Shown: positions 8,962-18,319, numbered from the stretch's first letter. The stretch is DNA of 64,000 nt from Prosthecobacter sp. (GCA_021733925.1 JAIPJY010000012.1:62001-126000), one strand, 5' to 3'. Numbers and translations: made by a program. The notes: generated by a model not told the origin, from the letters alone.

Positions 8962-9738
8962 GTGAAAGCCAAAGCCGCCGCCACATCCCCCGTCGATGCC
9001 CTGCGCGATCTTTTCGACGCGCTGCCGGACGTGCAGGCCTGGATCAAGGACGCCAAGCGCCGATACCTCTGGGTGAACCGCACCTTCCTGCTGAACTACG
9101 GCATGCATCAGATCACCGAAGTCCTGGGCAAGACCGATGATGATCTCTCGCCAGCGCATCTCGCGGCGCATTTCCGTGCAGGCGATGAGGCCGTGCTGGC
9201 CGGGCAGACGGTGCAGGGCCGCCTGGAACTCGTCGGCCGCTTTGATCATACGGCATCGTGGTGCTTCACCACCAAACGGCCCGTCTGCAATGCCCGAGGC
9301 CGCATCGTCGGCACCGCAGGCATCACGCGTGCCCTGGATGCCGCGCAGATCGATCAGCGCAGCGACATCCGCCTCGGGGTCGTCATTGCGCTCATGACCC
9401 GCCGCCTCGGTGAATCCGTGACGAATGCCGACATGGCGCGAGCCGTCGGCATGTCGCCACGCGCCTTTGAGCGCAGCTTTGTCCGCGAGTATGGCCTGCC
9501 ACCGCAGCAGTATCTGAAGCGATTGCGCATTCAGACCGCCTGCCGATTGCTCGTTGATACCCGCGAATCCATCGCTGCTGTCAGTCTTCGTTGCGGCTTC
9601 GCCGACCAAAGCCACCTCACCCGTGAATTCCGCCGCCTCACCAGCCTCACTCCGGGTGCGTACCGCGACACCTACGCTGCCGCGAATATTCCAAGCCCTG
9701 CCGTTTCTGTTCTATCCTTGCGCCGGACGAAACGATAG
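8962..9738 (+). CDS. AraC-family transcriptional regulator with N-terminal PAS-like domain
   Basis: A 258-residue protein starting at a GTG. Residues 10-120 form a PAS-like sensor (LFDALPDVQAWIKDAKRRYL; a DDLSPAHLAAHF segment; a FTTKRPVCN-type strand). Residues 140-245 are the AraC double helix-turn-helix, with the signature around SIAAVSLRCGFADQSHLTRE and FRRLTSLTPGAYR. Such proteins bind DNA and usually activate nearby catabolic genes in response to a small ligand. The amidohydrolase gene begins 12 bases downstream, so the pair is probably co-transcribed and the downstream cluster is a plausible target. The ligand is unknown. Confidence 0.92.
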   Translation: MKAKAAATSPVDALRDLFDALPDVQAWIKDAKRRYLWVNRTFLLNYGMHQITEVLGKTDDDLSPAHLAAHFRAGDEAVLAGQTVQGRLELVGRFDHTASWCFTTKRPVCNARGRIVGTAGITRALDAAQIDQRSDIRLGVVIALMTRRLGESVTNADMARAVGMSPRAFERSFVREYGLPPQQYLKRLRIQTACRLLVDTRESIAAVSLRCGFADQSHLTREFRRLTSLTPGAYRDTYAAANIPSPAVSVLSLRRTKR

Positions 9739-9750
9739 CATTCGAGCACC

Positions 9751-11028
9751 ATGAAGCTCCAATCAGGCATCACCGTCGTCAAAAACGGCCAGCTCGTCGA
9801 TGGCACGGGCAGGCCGGCCGTTCCAAACGGCGCAGTCATCATCACCGACGGCATCATCAGCTACGCCGGTCCTGCTGCGGATGCGCCGCCGGCTCCTCCT
9901 GATGCTCGTATCATCGACGCTGCAGGAGGAACGATCATGCCCGGGCTCATTGAGGCCCACATCCATCTCACCTACTTCAATGTGTCCGAGTTGCAGGATC
10001 TCGACATCAAGTTCCCCGTCGAATACGTCACGCTGCAATCCGCCGTGAATGCGAAGACCGCGCTGGAATGCGGCTACACAGCGGCACGCAGCGGCGGCTG
10101 CCTGCACAACATCGACGTGTGGATGAAAAAGGCCATCGAGGAGGACATGATCCCCGGCCCGCGCCTCAGCACCAGTGGTCGCGAAATCTGCGGCGCAGGC
10201 GGGCTGATGGACTGGAATCCCGACTACCGCCGCATCGGCATGGAGGGCATCGTTTTCATCGTGAATGGTCCCGAGCAGGCCCGCGGCGCGGTGAGAAAAC
10301 TCGTCAAAGACGGCATCGAGTGGGTGAAAACGTACCCCACGGGTGATGCGGCCTCTCCCGACATCAACGATCATCACACGCTGTGCATGACCTTCGATGA
10401 AATGCACGCCGTTGTCGCCACGGCGCACAATCACGGCCTCAAAGTCACCGGCCACTGCCGTGCCACCGAAGGCATCCGCAATGCGCTCAAGTCCGGATAC
10501 GATGCCATCGAGCACGGTACCTTTATGGATGACGAATGCCTTGATCTCCTGCTCAAGCGCAACGTCCCGATGTGTCCCGGCCTCGGCTTTGAGCTCTTCA
10601 GTGTGCAGCGCGGCAAGGAATTCGGCCTATCCCAGCGTGTGCTGGATGGTCACCAAGAAACCCTGGAAGCCGGTGCCGAAAGCTGCCGCAAAGTCCTCAA
10701 GGCGGGCGGCACCATGGGCCTCGGCGGCGACTACGGCTTTGCCTGGACGCCGCACGGCACCTACGCCCAGGAGCTGACCTTCTTCGTCAACTACGTCGGA
10801 TTTTCCACGCTCGACACGATCACATGCGCCACACTCGGAGGCGCGAAAATGATGGGCCGTGCACACGAACTCGGCTCTCTCGAAAAAGGCAAGCTGGGCG
10901 ATGTCCTCGTCGTCGCAGGCGATGTGCTCAAAGACATCTCCCTCCTCGAGAACCGTGACAATCTCATCGCCGTCATGCAGGGTGGTTTGGTGAAAGCAGG
11001 AACGCTCGTAAAGCCTGCGAGTTTCTGA
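9751..11028 (+). CDS. Amidohydrolase family protein (imidazolonepropionase/prolidase-like)
   Basis: A 425-residue cytoplasmic metal-dependent hydrolase of the amidohydrolase superfamily. The first metal motif HIH is at residues 70-72 (GLIEAHIHL), preceded by the beta-sandwich start VKNGQLVDGTGRPAVPNGAV. Later metal and catalytic positions appear in KVTGHCRA (about 231-238), AIEHGTFMD (about 252-260) and LGGDYGF (about 327-333). The C-terminal strand LGSLEKGKLGDVLVVAGD is typical of imidazolonepropionase-like enzymes. There is no signal peptide. It follows the AraC regulator closely and precedes the DUF6807 gene by 22 bases, which suggests an operon. The substrate cannot be told from sequence alone. 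Confidence 0.9.
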   Translation: MKLQSGITVVKNGQLVDGTGRPAVPNGAVIITDGIISYAGPAADAPPAPPDARIIDAAGGTIMPGLIEAHIHLTYFNVSELQDLDIKFPVEYVTLQSAVNAKTALECGYTAARSGGCLHNIDVWMKKAIEEDMIPGPRLSTSGREICGAGGLMDWNPDYRRIGMEGIVFIVNGPEQARGAVRKLVKDGIEWVKTYPTGDAASPDINDHHTLCMTFDEMHAVVATAHNHGLKVTGHCRATEGIRNALKSGYDAIEHGTFMDDECLDLLLKRNVPMCPGLGFELFSVQRGKEFGLSQRVLDGHQETLEAGAESCRKVLKAGGTMGLGGDYGFAWTPHGTYAQELTFFVNYVGFSTLDTITCATLGGAKMMGRAHELGSLEKGKLGDVLVVAGDVLKDISLLENRDNLIAVMQGGLVKAGTLVKPASF

Positions 11029-11050
11029 TGTGCCAGCTCGTTCCATCGTC

Positions 11051-12031
11051 ATGAAGCCAACCCTTCTCCACGCTGCGGTGTTTGCCGCCCTTGTTACCAC
11101 CCATTCTTCCGCCGCTGAGATCCAGGTGGAAAAGGTTGACTCTGTCCTGCACTTCAGCAGCGGTGGAAAGACGATCTGCGATTATCAAATGGAGGCGGGC
11201 GAGGTGCCAGCAGGTGTGTCTGCTGTGTTCAAACACGGGGCGCATCTTCATCCGGTGTATTCGCCCAGCGGCAAGCTCGTCACGGGCAATCATCCCGAGG
11301 ATCACCGCTGGCATCGTGGCATCTGGATGGCGTGGACGAAGACCGAGTTCGGCGATGCGCATCCCGATTTCTGGAATCAGGGCAAAGGCGACGGCAAGAA
11401 CAAGAGCAGCGACCAAATCCTCGCCGAGGTGCGTTTCGTGAAACTGCAAAAAAGCTGGGGCGGCGCTGACAGCGGCGGCTTCATCAGCCAGCATCTGTTT
11501 CTCGATCACAGCCACAGTCCCGATCAGAAAGTGCTCAATGAAACGTGGGAGGTCGCGGTGGCGCAAAAGGATCTCGACGGCACGCCTGCCAACATCATCG
11601 ACCTCACCAGCACGCAGACCTGCGCGAGCGATCAGCCGCTCAAGCTGCCGAAGTATCACTACGGCGGTCTCGGTGTGCGCGGCAATGCGGCTTGGAATCC
11701 AGTCGAAGCCGTCACCATGCTCACCAGCGAAGGCCATGACCGTGTCAAAGGAGACTCCAGCAAAGGCAAATGGGTTCACATCGGCGGTCAGGTCGATGGA
11801 GCGCCGACTGGCATGGCGATCCTGATTCATCCCTCGAACTTCCGCTTTCCGCAGCCCCTGCGCCTCAATCCGAAGAACCCGCAGCTCTGCCTCGCCCCAT
11901 CACAGGACGGCGACTGGTCCATCGAACCCGGCAAACCCTACGTTTCCAAGTACCGCATCCTCGTCTTTGACGGCGCACCGGACGCGAAATGGATCGAGGC
12001 CCAGTGGGCCGCCTATTCCAACACCAAGTAA
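11051..12031 (+). CDS. DUF6807 ('PmoA-like') secreted protein
   Basis: A 326-residue protein with a signal peptide (residues 1-19, AVFAALVTTHSSA). The conserved core includes HLHPVYSPSGKLVT, NHPEDHRWHRGIWMAW and KYHYGGLGVRG followed by a C-terminal NTK. These are hallmarks of the DUF6807 family, often mislabelled methane oxygenase PmoA; it has nothing to do with methane monooxygenase. Members occur in PVC and Bacteroidota carbohydrate-use clusters. The multiple His residues near 80-95 suggest metal or sugar binding. It sits 8 bases upstream of the 1310-residue mosaic gene, so the two are surely co-transcribed. I chose the ATG at 11051 because it begins the signal peptide; a GTG at 11030 is in frame. 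Confidence 0.85.
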   Translation: MKPTLLHAAVFAALVTTHSSAAEIQVEKVDSVLHFSSGGKTICDYQMEAGEVPAGVSAVFKHGAHLHPVYSPSGKLVTGNHPEDHRWHRGIWMAWTKTEFGDAHPDFWNQGKGDGKNKSSDQILAEVRFVKLQKSWGGADSGGFISQHLFLDHSHSPDQKVLNETWEVAVAQKDLDGTPANIIDLTSTQTCASDQPLKLPKYHYGGLGVRGNAAWNPVEAVTMLTSEGHDRVKGDSSKGKWVHIGGQVDGAPTGMAILIHPSNFRFPQPLRLNPKNPQLCLAPSQDGDWSIEPGKPYVSKYRILVFDGAPDAKWIEAQWAAYSNTK

Positions 12032-12039
12032 ACATTCCC

Positions 12040-15000
12040 ATGCTCTCCCGTCTCTTCGCTTTCGCGTTTCTCACCGCTTCCTTTGGTCAATCTCAGGCAG
12101 CCGACGCTCTCTTCGACAAATCCAATCTAGCCGCATGGTGCATCGTGCCGTTTGATGCGGGCAAGCGCGGCCCGGAGGAGCGTGCGGCCATGCTGGAAAA
12201 GATGGGTGTGAAGAAATTCGTCTATGACTACCGAGCCGAGCACATTCCGCATTGGGACGACGAGTTGAACGCGCTCAAGAATCACCATATCGAGCTGATG
12301 GGCTGGTGGTTCCCCGGAACTCTCAATGATGAGGCGAAGAGGACGCTCGAACTTTTCAAACGTCATGGCGTGCATCCTCAGCTCTGGGTGAGCGGTAATG
12401 GAGGTGCGATCCAGGTCAAAGATGAGGCGGATCAGCAAGCCCGCGTGGCGAAGGAAGTGGAACGCTTGAAGCCGATCTGCGAAGCTGCGGCACCGCTGGG
12501 CTGCCAGGTGGCGCTCTACAATCACGGTGCCTGGTATGGAGAACCGGAGAACGCCATTGCCATCGTGGAAGCCTTGAAGGCGCAGGGCATCAAGAACATC
12601 GGCATGGTGTACAACCTGCATCACGGCCATGGCCATCTCGTTCGTCTTGCCAAAGTGCTGCCACGCATGCTGCCCTACCTGCTTTGCTTCAATCTCAACG
12701 GCATGGACATCGATGGTGAGGCCAAGGGCCGCAAGATCCTCCCGCTCGGCGTGGGCACTGAGGATGTGAAGGTGCTGCGCATCGTGCGTGCGAGCGGTTA
12801 CACCGGTCCCATCGGCATCCTGAACCACACCAACGAAGACGCTGAAGGCCGCCTGCTCGACAACCTCGACGGTCTCGCCTGGCTTGTGCCTCAGCTCGAT
12901 GACAATCCTCCCGGCCCGAAGCCGAAGTATCGCACCTGGAGCGACAAGCCAGCCGCCGCCAGCCACATCACCAAGCCTGCCATGACCGGTGAAAGCGTGC
13001 CATCCCTGAGCAAGGAATTCGGCGAGGCGCTGAAGGGCAGCTACTTTGAGCAGGACAACGAGCCCTTCCGCACGCTGCCGCTCACCATCGAGTGCCGCGC
13101 CAAACTCAACGGCAAGGATCACTTCAACATCCTCATCGCCTCCGACGCCAAATCATCCGCCACGCATTGGGAACTCTACACCCACGCGAAGCGCGGCACG
13201 CTGGCGCTCTTCATGCCCGGACGCGGCGGTGACTTCGACTCGAAGGTCGATGTCTGTGACGGCAAGTGGCACGATTTCCTCGCCAGCATTGACGAAAAGA
13301 GCGTCGTGATTTGGATTGATGGCAAACAGGTCTTTGAAAAGCCGGTGCAGCCCATCAAAGGCACATCCAAAGCCGGAGGCATCGCATTCGGCAGCCTCGT
13401 GGATGGCAGCATCGGCTGTGACGGACTCATTGACGATGTGCGCATCGCACGCGGCGTCATGAAGCCACGCAAAGGAACCGCTCCTCGCCTGCGCATGGAC
13501 AACACGATCGGCCTCTGGGACTTCAACCATCTCGATGCCCTCATGCCGCCCAAGGCTCCGCCGCCCGCCGCCTTTACGCCCGACCGCAAACCGCTCCATC
13601 CCGAGGACAACGTCCACTGGCAGGAATTCGTCAATCGCGAGCGCGTCTTCGACTTCTACGGCAAGGAGGCGCTGCAGTTCATGAAGCAAAAGCCACTCCC
13701 CGAACTGCTCCCGCAGTTCCCCGGCCTCGACGGCGGCCAGCAGGGCCACTGGGGCAATCAGAACGATCAGGTCACATGGAAGGACGATCGTTTTGCGAAG
13801 TCAGACCTCGGCAGCGTGTTTAGCTGTGTATTCAAAGGTGCGGGGCTGACAATTCCGAAGGCCGTGTGTGTCCGGGACGGCGACACCTCTTATGTCTTCG
13901 ATACAGATTTGATCACGATCCCTCTCACTTGGACAGGCGGCTTCCTTAAACTCGGTGATGCCAGGCACGGATTCATGGGTGGAGCCACGATGGACGGCAA
14001 GGTGGTGAAAAAAGACCCTGAGGACGGCCACGACGGAGCGATCAGGTACAAGGGCTTCTACCGGCATGGCAAAAAGGTCATTTTCGCGACCAATAACGAA
14101 GGTCGTCGGAGCATCGATTTCGAAGAGAATGCGCCTTTTGTTAAAGGCGGCCCTGCGCAATGGCCGCAATGGATCGAGACAAAGGGCACTCTGGGCAAAC
14201 AGCAGCCCTTTGCCACGGACACTATCGAGATCCCCTTCAAGAACCCTTATGGCACGCTCTTCTTCATCACGGCGCATGACTTCTTCAGTGATGGCACCGC
14301 CGCCATCGCCACGATGACGGGTGAAGTGTGGTTGGTGAAAGGCATCGATGAGAAGCTCGAAAAGGTGCGCTGGAAGCGCTTCGCCACAGGATTGAACCAG
14401 CCGCTCGGCATGAAGATTGTGAAGGACAAACTCTACGTCCTCGGTCGCGATCAAATCACCTGCCTGCATGATCTTAATGGCGATGACGAAGCCGACTACT
14501 ACGAGTGCGTCGTGAATAAAATGCAGACCTCGCCCGGTGGCCACGATTTCATCGTCGGTCTCGAAACCGACAAAGAAGGCCGCTGGTATTTCGCCTCCGG
14601 CAATCAAGGTGTGTGCCGCATCTCCTCCGACGGATACGATGAAGAACTGCAGGTCCTCGGCACCGGCTTCCGCAATCCCGATGGTCTTGCCATTTCGCCA
14701 GATGGCCGGTTCCTCACCACCAGCGGGCAGGAAGGCGACTGGACACCCGCCTCCTCGATCTTCCAGATTGAGCTGGACCACAATCTCGGTGCTCACTTCG
14801 GCGCGGGTGGTCCGAAAAACGGTCAGCCTCCCGAGCCGGTGCTGATGTACATGCCGCGTGGCGAGGACAACAGCGCCAGCAGCCAGGCCTTCATCACGAG
14901 CGAGAAATGGGCAGCGCTCAAAGGCGATGGCAATTTCGTTCACCTCTCTTCCGGTGGCGGCAGCGCGTGGCTCGTCATGCGGCAGAACGTCAAAGGCCGC

Positions 15001-15972
15001 TGGCAGGCAGCAGCCGTGAAGATCAGCGGCAACTTCGATTCCGGCCCGCAATGCGCACGATTTAATCCCAACGATGGCCATCTCTACGTGAACGGCATGC
15101 AGGGCTGGGGCAGCTACACGCCGAAGGACGGCTGCTTCCAGCGCGTGCGCTTCACCGGCGGCGAGAAACCCGTGCCCATCGGCTTCGAAGCCCGCGACAA
15201 TGGCGTGCTGATCCGCTTCAACCAACCCGTGAAGAATGCGGATGCCGCCACCTGCTTTGCGCAGTGCTGGAACTACCACTACGGCCCGCAGTACGGCTCG
15301 CCCGAATATTCCGTGAAGTATGCGGACACACCCGGCCATGATCCACTCGAAGTGCGCAGCGTGCAGAAACTCGACGGCGGCAAGACGCTCTTCCTCGAAA
15401 TCCCGCAGATCGTCACCGCGAGCCAGATTCATCTGCATTTGAGCACCGGCCACGACATCTTTATGACCGCGCACGCTTTGGCTGAACCCTTCACCGAGTT
15501 CCCTGGCTACGCCAAGATCGCAAAGACCAATCACGCCGCGCAGATCGGCCTCGAAGCGCCGAAGCCGGCCAAGCCCAACCCGTGGGCCAAAGGCGAAGGT
15601 GGCCGCGAACTTGTCATCGAAGCCGCCTTGGGCCTGCAATACGTGCAGAAGCAGCTCACCGCCAAACCAGGCGAAAAACTCACCATCGTCTTCAAGAACC
15701 CCGATGTGGTTCCGCACAACTGGATGCTCGCCAAGCCGGGCACGCTGCAAAAAGTCGGCAACCTCGCCAATCTCATGATCACCGACCCGCAGGGCTTGGC
15801 GAAACACTACGTGCCTGATTCCACCGACGTCCTCGCCTACACCGACATGACGAATCCGCAGTCGAGCTTCACCATCCACATCACCGCTCCGAAAGAGAAA
15901 GGCGACCACCCCTACCTCTGCACCTTCCCGGGGCACTGGATGGTGATGAATGGCGTGCTGAAGGTGGAATAA
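12040..15972 (+). CDS. Large secreted mosaic protein: TIM barrel, LamG-like, DUF6797/beta-propeller, C-terminal cupredoxin
   Basis: A 1310-residue protein with a signal peptide (residues 1-22). Residues 25-285 resemble a sugar-phosphate isomerase/epimerase TIM barrel (YDYRAEHIPHWDDELNALK; GVHPQLWVSGN; HHGHGHLVRLAKVLP). Residues 330-500 look like a LamG/concanavalin sandwich (DGKWHDFLASIDEKSVVIWI). Residues 565-1040 match a DUF6797/glucose-sorbosone-dehydrogenase-like propeller (FRNPDGLAISPDGRFLTTSG). Residues 1185-1310 form an azurin-like cupredoxin with a full type 1 copper set: His in VVPHNW near 1226, and Cys, His and Met in CTFPGHWMVM near 1295. No CxxCH heme motif is present. The ATG at 12040 begins the signal peptide. 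A redox enzyme passing electrons to its own copper domain is an inference. Confidence 0.82.
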   Translation: MLSRLFAFAFLTASFGQSQAADALFDKSNLAAWCIVPFDAGKRGPEERAAMLEKMGVKKFVYDYRAEHIPHWDDELNALKNHHIELMGWWFPGTLNDEAKRTLELFKRHGVHPQLWVSGNGGAIQVKDEADQQARVAKEVERLKPICEAAAPLGCQVALYNHGAWYGEPENAIAIVEALKAQGIKNIGMVYNLHHGHGHLVRLAKVLPRMLPYLLCFNLNGMDIDGEAKGRKILPLGVGTEDVKVLRIVRASGYTGPIGILNHTNEDAEGRLLDNLDGLAWLVPQLDDNPPGPKPKYRTWSDKPAAASHITKPAMTGESVPSLSKEFGEALKGSYFEQDNEPFRTLPLTIECRAKLNGKDHFNILIASDAKSSATHWELYTHAKRGTLALFMPGRGGDFDSKVDVCDGKWHDFLASIDEKSVVIWIDGKQVFEKPVQPIKGTSKAGGIAFGSLVDGSIGCDGLIDDVRIARGVMKPRKGTAPRLRMDNTIGLWDFNHLDALMPPKAPPPAAFTPDRKPLHPEDNVHWQEFVNRERVFDFYGKEALQFMKQKPLPELLPQFPGLDGGQQGHWGNQNDQVTWKDDRFAKSDLGSVFSCVFKGAGLTIPKAVCVRDGDTSYVFDTDLITIPLTWTGGFLKLGDARHGFMGGATMDGKVVKKDPEDGHDGAIRYKGFYRHGKKVIFATNNEGRRSIDFEENAPFVKGGPAQWPQWIETKGTLGKQQPFATDTIEIPFKNPYGTLFFITAHDFFSDGTAAIATMTGEVWLVKGIDEKLEKVRWKRFATGLNQPLGMKIVKDKLYVLGRDQITCLHDLNGDDEADYYECVVNKMQTSPGGHDFIVGLETDKEGRWYFASGNQGVCRISSDGYDEELQVLGTGFRNPDGLAISPDGRFLTTSGQEGDWTPASSIFQIELDHNLGAHFGAGGPKNGQPPEPVLMYMPRGEDNSASSQAFITSEKWAALKGDGNFVHLSSGGGSAWLVMRQNVKGRWQAAAVKISGNFDSGPQCARFNPNDGHLYVNGMQGWGSYTPKDGCFQRVRFTGGEKPVPIGFEARDNGVLIRFNQPVKNADAATCFAQCWNYHYGPQYGSPEYSVKYADTPGHDPLEVRSVQKLDGGKTLFLEIPQIVTASQIHLHLSTGHDIFMTAHALAEPFTEFPGYAKIAKTNHAAQIGLEAPKPAKPNPWAKGEGGRELVIEAALGLQYVQKQLTAKPGEKLTIVFKNPDVVPHNWMLAKPGTLQKVGNLANLMITDPQGLAKHYVPDSTDVLAYTDMTNPQSSFTIHITAPKEKGDHPYLCTFPGHWMVMNGVLKVE

Positions 15973-16061
15973 CCGAAGGATGTGCTCCCTGGCCAGCCAG
16001 CAAACTCAGTAACTTCGTCTATCGGTGAACTTATTGGGCCCTGCTCTCGTCAGAACCATTG

Positions 16062-17327
16062 ATGCTACGCTGCCTTTTCCTGCTTCTGATGATGAGTTTC
16101 ACGCTCAGGGCGGAGCAATGTCTGGTGATCGGGGACAGTTTGACCAAGGAATATGAGGCTGAGTTTCCGGGTTTGTATCCCAACAATCCCTCCTCCTGGA
16201 CCGCGCGGAACTGGATCGAGACTCTGCACCAGCACCGTACCGGCTGGTTCGACATCGGCACCTGGAGCGTCTATCCCGATCCTCGGCTCACGGGTCACCG
16301 TTTCAACTGGGCGTTCCCCGGCGCCACAACGACTGACATCCGCAACCAGCTCAGCAAGCCCTTGAACTTCTGGTGGACGAACACGCTGAAGGATCAGTTG
16401 CGCAACGACGTGCAGCGGGTGGTGATCTTCGCTGGCGGCAACGATGCCGACAGCTACTACGCCGATCTCTACAACGGCACGGCAGACGCCTCTGTGACCA
16501 ATACGACACTGGGCAACCTGCAATGGATCATCAACTTTGTGCGCACGGAGAATGCCTCGGTGCCCATCGTTCTGGTCAGCGTGCCGCATGTGGGCTGCAC
16601 GCCAAAGATCCAACAGGGCTACCCCACCGATGCGGTGAAGACGGCCCGCGTCACTGCGGCGATGGATGCTTTGAATGCCAGCCTGGCCGCGCATGCACAG
16701 TCGCAGGGCATCGGTTTCGTGCCCGGTGTGTATGACTTCACCAAGTCGCTCATCACTCAGCCGTTTCGTATCAAAGGAATCGAGTTTTATCGTGCAGCGG
16801 ATGCCGATGCACGGACACGCTATGCGTTTTCGGGAGATGGCTTCCACCCCAACACCTGCGCCCACACCAAGATCGCTCAGATGGTCGTCGATGCCTTCAA
16901 CACATACTATCCGGCCACCGCGATCACTCCGCTGAGTGATGACTACATCATCTCCACAGTGCTCGGGCTCGACCCCAACATCCCCTTCACGGAATGGCTC
17001 GCATCCGTGGGGCAGAGCGGCAGTTTCATCGCAGACTCCGATGGCGACGGCATTCCGAACGGTATCGAGTTTGCCTTGGAAGGCACCATCAATGCATCCA
17101 GCATGCCCAAACCGGTGATGCAGGGAAATGCGCTGACGCTGACTTACCGGCCTCGTGCGGTCTTCACCGAGTGGGGATCCATTCTGGCACAGTCATCGGC
17201 CGATTTGCTCAACTGGAACGACATTGGAGCAGCTCAAACGACGACGAACCCAGACGGCACGATCACTGTCAGCGTGAATACGGTTGGAAGAGGTTTTGTG
17301 CGGCTGAAGGTCACGCCTGGAGGATAG
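16062..17327 (+). CDS. Secreted SGNH/GDSL hydrolase with C-terminal calcium-type repeat and autotransport-like tail
   Basis: A 421-residue protein with a signal peptide (residues 1-17). The catalytic blocks are in order: Ser26 in the LVIGDSLT motif, GGND at 125-128, and Asp259/His262 in DGFHPN. The enzyme therefore looks catalytically complete; typical activities are esterase or carbohydrate deacetylase. After the catalytic part (about 1-290), a DSDGDGIPNGIEF motif (about 322-334) resembles thrombospondin type 3/EF-hand-like Ca2+ sites that precede the C-terminal domain of many Verrucomicrobia exported proteins. A TTG lies one codon before the ATG at 16062; I prefer ATG. It converges with the FAH gene, with a hairpin-rich gap in between. 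Confidence 0.87.
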   Translation: MLRCLFLLLMMSFTLRAEQCLVIGDSLTKEYEAEFPGLYPNNPSSWTARNWIETLHQHRTGWFDIGTWSVYPDPRLTGHRFNWAFPGATTTDIRNQLSKPLNFWWTNTLKDQLRNDVQRVVIFAGGNDADSYYADLYNGTADASVTNTTLGNLQWIINFVRTENASVPIVLVSVPHVGCTPKIQQGYPTDAVKTARVTAAMDALNASLAAHAQSQGIGFVPGVYDFTKSLITQPFRIKGIEFYRAADADARTRYAFSGDGFHPNTCAHTKIAQMVVDAFNTYYPATAITPLSDDYIISTVLGLDPNIPFTEWLASVGQSGSFIADSDGDGIPNGIEFALEGTINASSMPKPVMQGNALTLTYRPRAVFTEWGSILAQSSADLLNWNDIGAAQTTTNPDGTITVSVNTVGRGFVRLKVTPGG

Positions 17328-17419
17328 GCCTCCGGCCTGTCAGCGGATCGAGGCGTCCCGCCTTTGATCTTCTGACATAGGCTGGAAGCCCCAGTCCGTA
17401 GTCAGGCAGGATGCCTGAC
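17326..17419. repeat. Tandem array of four short hairpins with TCC/GGA loops between convergent genes
   Basis: Four inverted repeats stand in a row, each with a 3-base loop TCC or its complement GGA: AGGCC-TCC-GGCCT (17326-17338), AGGCG-TCC-CGCCT (17351-17363), GGCT-GGA-AGCC (17380-17390) and GTCAGGCA-GGA-TGCCTGAC (17401-17419). The second is nested in a larger one, TGTCAG (17338-17343) with CTGACA (17372-17377). The array fills the whole space between the SGNH hydrolase stop and the FAH gene stop. It could work as a bidirectional terminator or mRNA-stabilising element, or be a dispersed REP-like repeat. Confidence 0.7.
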
Positions 17420-17426
17420 CTCCGAC

Positions 17427-18284
17427 TCATGCAGCCGCCACCGCAGTCTGTCCCTGCTCGCCGAGGCCTTCGACGCCGAGTTCGATGACATCGCCGGGCT
17501 TCATGAAAAGGGGATCGGGTTTGAAGCCGAGGCCAACGCCGGGAGGAGTACCGGTGGTAATGATGTCTCCAGGCAGCAGGCTCATGAACTGGCTGAGGTA
17601 GCTCACCAGCGTCTTCACGCCGAAGATCATCTGCGCGGTGCTGCTGTTCTGAATGGTCTTGCCGTTGAGCTTGAGCCAGAGCTTCAAGTTCTGCGGATCA
17701 GGAATCTCATCGCTCGTGGCGAGGAAGGGACCGATGGGTGCGAAGGTGTCGCAGCTCTTGCCTTTGACCCACTGGCCGCCGCGCTCAAGCTGCCATTCGC
17801 GCTCGCTGTAGTCGTTGTGCACGCAGTAGCCGGCCACGTGGCTCATGGCGTTCTCTTCGGAGACGTAGCTGGCTTTTTTGCCGATGACGAAGGCGAGCTC
17901 GACCTCCCAGTCGGTCTTCTTGGAGTTGCGCGGGATGACCACGTTGTCGTTCGGGCCGGTGATGGCGCTGGTGGCTTTGAAAAACACGATGGGCTCAGCC
18001 GGGATCGGCATACCGCTTTCCTTGGCGTGGTCGCTGTAGTTCAGACCGATGCAGATGATCTTGCTCGGTCGTGCGATGCACGGGCCCAGACGTGTGTCGG
18101 CAGCCACGGTCGGCGCAGTGGCCGCGTTGGCCTTGGCCCAGGCGGAGAGGCGTTCCAGACCATCGCCCCCGAAGAATTTTTCATCGTAGTCGCTGCCAAA
18201 GGCGCTCGCATCAATGCGGCTGCCATCGTCGAGTTGCAGGCCGGGTTTCTCTTCTCCAGGATTTCCAAAGCGGATCAGTTTCAT
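17427..18284 (-). CDS. Fumarylacetoacetate hydrolase family protein (2,4-diketo-3-deoxy-L-fuconate hydrolase-like)
   Basis: A 285-residue protein of the FAH superfamily. The N-terminal cap has MKLIRFGNPGEEKPGLQLDD. The catalytic core has ICIGLNYSDHAKESG near 78-92, then metal ligands in DWEVELAFVIGK (Glu residues near 128-130) and the Asp of VHNDYSERE near 158. The STAQMIFGVKTLVSYLSQFM and TTGTPPGVGLGFKP segments are close in character to the FAH branch called ureidoglycolate lyase by default, which includes the 2,4-diketo-3-deoxy-L-fuconate hydrolase of the L-fucose pathway. It is the last gene of the minus-strand cluster and follows an SDR gene by 35 bases, fitting an acid-sugar pathway. 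The precise substrate is inferred. Confidence 0.9.
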   Translation of the reverse strand: MKLIRFGNPGEEKPGLQLDDGSRIDASAFGSDYDEKFFGGDGLERLSAWAKANAATAPTVAADTRLGPCIARPSKIICIGLNYSDHAKESGMPIPAEPIVFFKATSAITGPNDNVVIPRNSKKTDWEVELAFVIGKKASYVSEENAMSHVAGYCVHNDYSEREWQLERGGQWVKGKSCDTFAPIGPFLATSDEIPDPQNLKLWLKLNGKTIQNSSTAQMIFGVKTLVSYLSQFMSLLPGDIITTGTPPGVGLGFKPDPLFMKPGDVIELGVEGLGEQGQTAVAAA

Positions 18285-18319
18285 GGTATGGGTGTTCTCG
18301 GTTCTAGGTTTTTAATTCG

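Noticed and set aside
11051-12031. Methane monooxygenase subunit (PmoA)
   Set aside because: The database-style name is misleading; the protein is exported, soluble and His-rich, without the membrane helices of PmoA.
13801-15936. 711-codon open frame on the minus strand
   Set aside because: Antisense to the mosaic protein, whose plus-strand frame contains recognisable propeller and copper-site motifs.
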